Positions 18,901 to 23,156 of a stretch of DNA of 23,156 bases are shown here, in pieces. Every line of letters begins with the position of its first letter. Position 1 is the stretch's first letter. Location of the stretch: contig JAIPMN010019246.1 of NCBI GenBank assembly GCA_020650975.1, positions 1-23,156 of the forward strand, written 5' to 3'. The translations under genes were made by a program, and so were the position numbers. A model generated the notes under the pieces. That model saw only the letters and a program-made list of their open reading frames with translations. It did not search any database and was not told where the DNA came from. This DNA comes from Apostichopus californicus. Its lineage: Eukaryota; Echinodermata; Holothuroidea; Aspidochirotida; Stichopodidae.

Positions 18901-20870
18901 TATTGCCCGAACTTTCAACCCCCCCCCCCCCACCCAAAAAAAAATTGTTTTGGTGGCTGCAGCCATATATGACTTAAACCACCATAGGGTCAGATGGCCA
19001 ATGTTAAATAACCTAAACACAGAATTTTGGCCATTCCAACATCTTGTTATTACACACTGGGACCTGTACAAACGGTGGTCAAGATTTTTATTCACATTGC
19101 AGCATTTGGATGATCAATCTTTCTCAAATATTCTTAATACTGTGGCTGTCTGCTTATTATTGCATATTGTCTTGGTAGAAAAATGAGAGAACCAGTTTCA
19201 TAAAAATGTTCATTTCAATTGCTGTAAAAATCTTATCCTGTTAACTTAAGAATTAATCTATTTTGAGTTGAAGTATTCATGGTGGGTCTTCTAAGAACAT
19301 TGAGTGAGATTGTATTGAACACATTAGGGGTGGGGAGGTTGACGGGTGTGGCAGAGTATATGGCAACAATCCGTAAGACTGAGAAATGAGTTGTGAAGTA
19401 TATAGACACTTTAACTAAAGTACTCAAATGCTCTACCCATGTTTGGTATTTCATATAAAATAAACATATTTTGTACATCTCATTGGTAGATTATGGTAAG
19501 GGAAACAAGGTGATGGAAGGGTACAGTAGCAACCTTCTCTCTCATATGTACACTTAAACACTTTCTGATGTAGGACACTGGTGAAACTATATATTTTTTT
19601 GCTATGTAAGATTTTAACTAATTTTAATTGAGTTGATGATATAAGGTACTGTCACTAGATGAATCATGTGCGAAATTTACCGACAGCTGTCTGAGCGATT
19701 AAAGGCTTACAGTACTTTACCAAATAAATGGTGTGTGTTCATACACAAATCACTTCTAGTGTATATGTATTTTTTCTGCATATAAAAAAATCTAAATAAA
19801 TAACTTGTATATTCTGTGGTATTGTGAAAGGAAGTCAAGTGATGTGAAAACGTGAGGAGGGGCATAAATTGAGGAACTTGGAAGGTTTAAAGATTGAGCC
19901 ATACTACACAATCAGTCATTTTATTAATATATATTTTGTAGTGTATATGTTTGGACAGTCAAGCGTGAGACGGACAGGATAAAACGTGCTGATAAATACA
20001 CCATCGATAAGAATTGGTAAAGTTGCACATTTGACGGAAATCAAACAAATAAAATCAACAGAAGAAATAAGTTGAGGAGTAAAGTACTTACATGTACATT
20101 TAAACAAGAAGTCTGCATCTCTGACCTTTCAATTATTCTATACATTGGACGCTTGTCTGTTTGTTTTATCAGTGTATATTTTCAGAGATTTAGAAGATTG
20201 TAATGATTATTCAGGAAAAACAAAGGATTGGGTGTGGTCAAAGATTAGCGGTTGAAGGTTGAGGAAAAGTGGGAAAGAACACTGTGAGAGGGGTAGGAAA
20301 ATTGTCACTAATGAAATGTCCCCCAGAAATCATTCCTATTTGTAAATAGTTCTTCAAAGATTTTAAGTTGTCAGTTCCCTTCGTGTCTCACTTTATCTAC
20401 TCACACACCCTCTTTCTATACCTGTTATTCGTACCAGATATGGAAAATTAAATGATAAAGTTTGTAAATGGCCATTATTGCTATGTCGTATTAGAAATCC
20501 TTCCCCCATTTCAGTTGCTTCCCAGACCTTAAAACCGCCATTACTGGATGTTAGTATGTTTTTAATGAGATACTGTCACAATTTTGGTAGCAATAATTGG
20601 AAGATTCAAGTATAGGTGAATTGTTCACAGTTAAAGAATTTATCTTTACAGAATGAAAAGCTCTTGTAATAGTTTTTGAACAGTGCCAACAAACATTTGG
20701 GGAATCTGCATTGAACGTCATGAAACAAAGCATTCCCGAAAACACTAAGAAAGATTTTATGAAAAAATACTGAGAGGGGAAGGATTGAGGAGGGAGTCAT
20801 ATTATGTATGCCACCTCATAGGGAGAACAGGAATGAGGATGGAGGGCCCTTAACGAGGAGGCGGGTTCGG
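18901..20870. other. Non-coding DNA with a poly-C/poly-A tract
   Basis: A run of 13 C at 18919-18931 is followed by ACCC and nine A. The rest (to about 20870) is AT-rich, with short open frames of 63-81 codons on both strands, none recognisable. No RNA gene seen. Confidence 0.4.
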
Positions 20871-20959
20871 CCCTCAATATTTATGGTTACGATGGCGAAG
20901 GCTCAGTAACCTATGTAATCGAGCTTGCGCGTCGGCGTGTGTTTAACGTGAATGTGACG

Positions 20960-21540
20960 GTCAGCTTGTAGACACGATATTTTTAAATACAAGTTGAATC
21001 AACGTCAAACTTTATAGGTAGATGCCCCATGATGTGTAGATGTAGAGGTGGTTCCCATTTTATGATTATTAATGAGTGGAGGGCGGGGGGGGGGGGGGGG
21101 GGACCTAAAATTCTTAAAGTGTCAATATCTCTTAAACCGTATGTCCGATCGATTTCATACTTGGTATGGCGATGTCAGTAGATGATAGGTACATGGTCAT
21201 TAAAATCAATTCATTTTAATTAGTATTCATGAATTGGCATGGCTAGAGTGTTATCACGGAAAAAGCTTGTAAACACGATATCTCAAGACCAACAAATTCA
21301 ATTAATGTTATAGTTAGTAGGTGGATGCCCCCTGATGTTTAGAAATGCACTATTGTTTGTGGTTCCCATCTCATGTATATTAATGAGCGGACGTGGCTTA
21401 ACAAAATTCTTGAAATATCAATATCTCTTGAACAGTATGTCTGATTAAATTCATACTTGGTGTGATGATGTAACTACATAGTAAATATATAATGTAGAGG
21501 GAAGTTGTCAATAACATCTCGTAAACATAGAGTCCCATGA
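20960..21540. repeat. ~300-bp dispersed repeat in tandem (two copies)
   Basis: CTTGTARACACGATAT occurs near 20966 and 21267. The phrase GTRGATGCCCCNTGATGTKTAGA follows in both, then GTGGTTCCCA, TATTAATGAG, TATCTCTTRAACMGTATGTC and TTCATACTTGGT (catac at 21156 and 21452), a spacing of about 296-302 bp. The first copy contains a run of 18 G (21085-21102). A partial third start may lie at about 21515 (CTCGTAAACATAGAG). The same CTTGTAAAC phrase and AGGTCA stretches occur in the introns of the death-domain gene. Confidence 0.8.
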
Positions 21541-22400
21541 TTGAAATTGGTAAAGGTCGTATGAGGTCAACGGGTGCCAAAGTATAAAAAAATCTTTCAA
21601 GAATCATAATCCAAAATTGAAGCTGCAATATATCTGTCAGTTCTCTAAACTTTTCTTTTGGTAAAATTCAGTTCAGTTAAGTTTTGTGAAGGGGCTCTAT
21701 AAGTCTTCAACAGAACATAGAGTCATCCAGGATTGTTCAAGAAAAGTTGATATGTGGTATCGCTTTAAGCAATTTGTGATTTATATCAGATGATTTGTAG
21801 GTTGTCAAGATATTACACAGTGCATTTAATTAGTGTCATACAGAGCTCTCAGTCTATAATAACAAATCATTTCTAGGGATCTGGAAGCTCAAAATTGGTA
21901 ACGGAAAATGTTCGTTTATTCATATAATCTAATGGTCTGTGTTGGATAGTTACTTAGCGCCACCAAATAATCTGTTTACGATATAGTTAGATATATGTTA
22001 ATTTATGCATACCTTAATTTGAATGGTATGGTATGTGTTATATAACATCTACCAAGGTTTCTTGGAGAACACCTTCTTGATAATAAATCACAATACATTA
22101 AGTTAACCGTTTAGACAGAACTATTGCGTAAGTGTTGTCAATCAAGTTTCCTATAAGTTTGTTAGGTTGTCCCGGGACCGACACAACAGTCTGCAATATA
22201 TTTCACATAGGAATTGGAATAAAACTATATACTGTAAAATCCTTACCGGTTAATTCAATGGTTGAGTACCGTTTGTTCTCAATAAGATGTTAAATTAAAG
22301 AACGGTTCTTATCGAATTGGTTCCTATGGATTTACAAAACTCTGTTGATACTTGCATTGGTTGGATTAACATCGAATGCGACTCCATTTAGCCACATATA
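21541..22400. other. Non-coding DNA
   Basis: AT-rich. Begins with AAAGGTCGTATGAGGTCAAC, part of the AGGTCA-type repeat; beyond that nothing is recognised. No coding or RNA gene evidence. Confidence 0.4.
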
Positions 22401-22404
22401 CCTC

Positions 22405-22640
22405 CATAGCAGGGCCGTAGATAGAGTGAGGTGGGGTTGACACCCCATTCACTCATAGAATCGCAAAATTCTGCACCAGACGGCAAAATGAAAGAAAAAG
22501 AAAGATAGAATAAAGAGAAGAAGTGAGAGGCAGTGGCGTACATAATGAGGGTAGGGTGGGGTGGTCCTCCTGGGTACCTGTTAGGGGATTGCGATGCCAC
22601 AGCCCCCCGATTAATATATGAAAACTAAGATAGAATAATA
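22405..22640. repeat. Two related dispersed-repeat fragments
   Basis: GGGCCGTAGATAGAGTGAGGTGGGG (about 22413) and AGTGGCGTACATAATGAGGGTAGGGTGGGG (about 22532) look like the starts of two related units. Each is followed by a phrase such as ATCGCAAAATTCTGC or ATTGCGATGCCACAG and then by an AGATAGAATAA tail (22504-22514 and 22630-22640). A purine-rich stretch lies at about 22487-22530. Confidence 0.5.
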
Positions 22641-22968
22641 AATACATATAGCTAGTGGCGGCCAGCTATAGAGGAAAAATGGAAATTTTCCCTATTTTTG
22701 TAAATCATTGTGGTGGTTTAAGTCGATGTAAATTTTCTACTAAAAAGCGAATATTGTGAACAAACAATAAGAAAATTTAGCAAACATTTACTTTAGAATG
22801 AAAGTTCCAAAACAAGTTATCAGGTGAACGCTTTGCCAAAGAACCATTTTGCTTCTAAGCCACCTTACATAACAATTTCTCAAAGTGGGTACCCAGGACA
22901 GCATCCTCTGCACGGGGTGACAAAGGAAGGATCCGCACCGGGTGCCAAATATTCTAGGTATGTCACTG
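22531..22968. mobile_element. Candidate ~440-bp element with short inverted ends
   Basis: CAGTGGCGTACATA at 22531-22544 is matched in reverse by TCTAGGTATGTCACTG at 22953-22968 (complement CAGTGACATACCTAGA), an imperfect inverted repeat with most positions agreeing. No target duplication is evident and no transposase is encoded. The open frame 22824-23030 runs across the right end and has no recognisable domain. This could be two unrelated fragments of one common repeat family in opposite orientation. Confidence 0.35.
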
Positions 22969-23156
22969 GAGAGAGGTTTTATGAAAACTATGTGCAGGGT
23001 CGGTGTGCCAACATTAGGTACACTCGGTAATCTTAAAAGGGCATCTAGCCCGCAAAATCATATAAACAGTTGTACAGAACTTCAGGGAACTTTGTAATCG
23101 CTGTTGGAAGTTTATATCCCTAAATCCTTTCTTTTATCGAGCCGTGAAAGATATAT
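22969..23156. other. Non-coding window end
   Basis: No feature recognised in the last 190 bases. Confidence 0.4.

Noticed and set aside
22824-23030. 68-codon open frame as a gene
   Set aside because: It crosses the right inverted end of a dispersed repeat (GTGCCAAATATTCTAGGTAT is repeat-like) and has no recognisable domain.

Overview
The window looks like nuclear DNA of an animal, most likely a marine invertebrate deuterostome (an echinoderm would fit best, but this cannot be proven from sequence alone). Reasons: AT-rich DNA; short coding islands bounded by GT/AG splice sites rather than long ORFs; a death-domain gene; Penelope-like and hAT element remnants; and intronic dispersed repeats rich in AGGTCA and in the phrase CTTGTAAACACGA. 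I see no rRNA, tRNA, CRISPR or prokaryotic gene organisation.

The only host gene I can support is on the + strand, from before base 1 to about 9661 (3' UTR beyond). Seven exons are visible. Four are small and in two homologous pairs: A (544-693), B (2521-2625), B' (4487-4594) and A' (5877-6026). They encode Ser/acidic segments and a basic KKRR patch. A death-domain exon follows (8589-8829), then two short C-terminal exons (8922-9013 and 9605-9661, ending in TGA). Exons A to A' all start and end in phase 0 and the last three also join in frame, so together they give at least 300 codons. The 5' end of the gene is outside the window. The first 6.9 kb arose by segmental duplication: exons, splice sites and hundreds of bases of intron are shared between copies, later modified by insertions, minisatellite changes and loss of some partners.

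From 9.7 to 23.2 kb I find no convincing host coding sequence. This part holds: possible 3' UTR exons and a perfect hairpin (9.7-11.4 kb); a 79-bp minisatellite organised as a three-monomer higher-order repeat (11.64-13.93 kb), interrupted by a 1,562-bp non-autonomous hAT-like transposon with an 8-bp target duplication; a diverged tandem repeat of about 145 bp (14.6-15.0 kb); a 5'-truncated, frameshifted Penelope-like retroelement encoding a GIY-YIG endonuclease, flanked by a 15-bp target duplication and by inverted arms (16.68-17.72 kb); a diverged duplication near 18.5-18.9 kb; a dispersed repeat of about 300 bp in tandem (20.9-21.5 kb); and dispersed repeats with short inverted ends (22.4-23.0 kb).

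The most interesting points are the phase-0 duplicated exon modules of the death-domain gene (coding changes between copies are mostly amino-acid replacing, and intron next to the exon is as conserved as the exon), the structure of the Penelope copy (fold-back junction with a 32-bp perfect palindrome, hammerhead-like motif), and the transposon sitting inside an ordered satellite.
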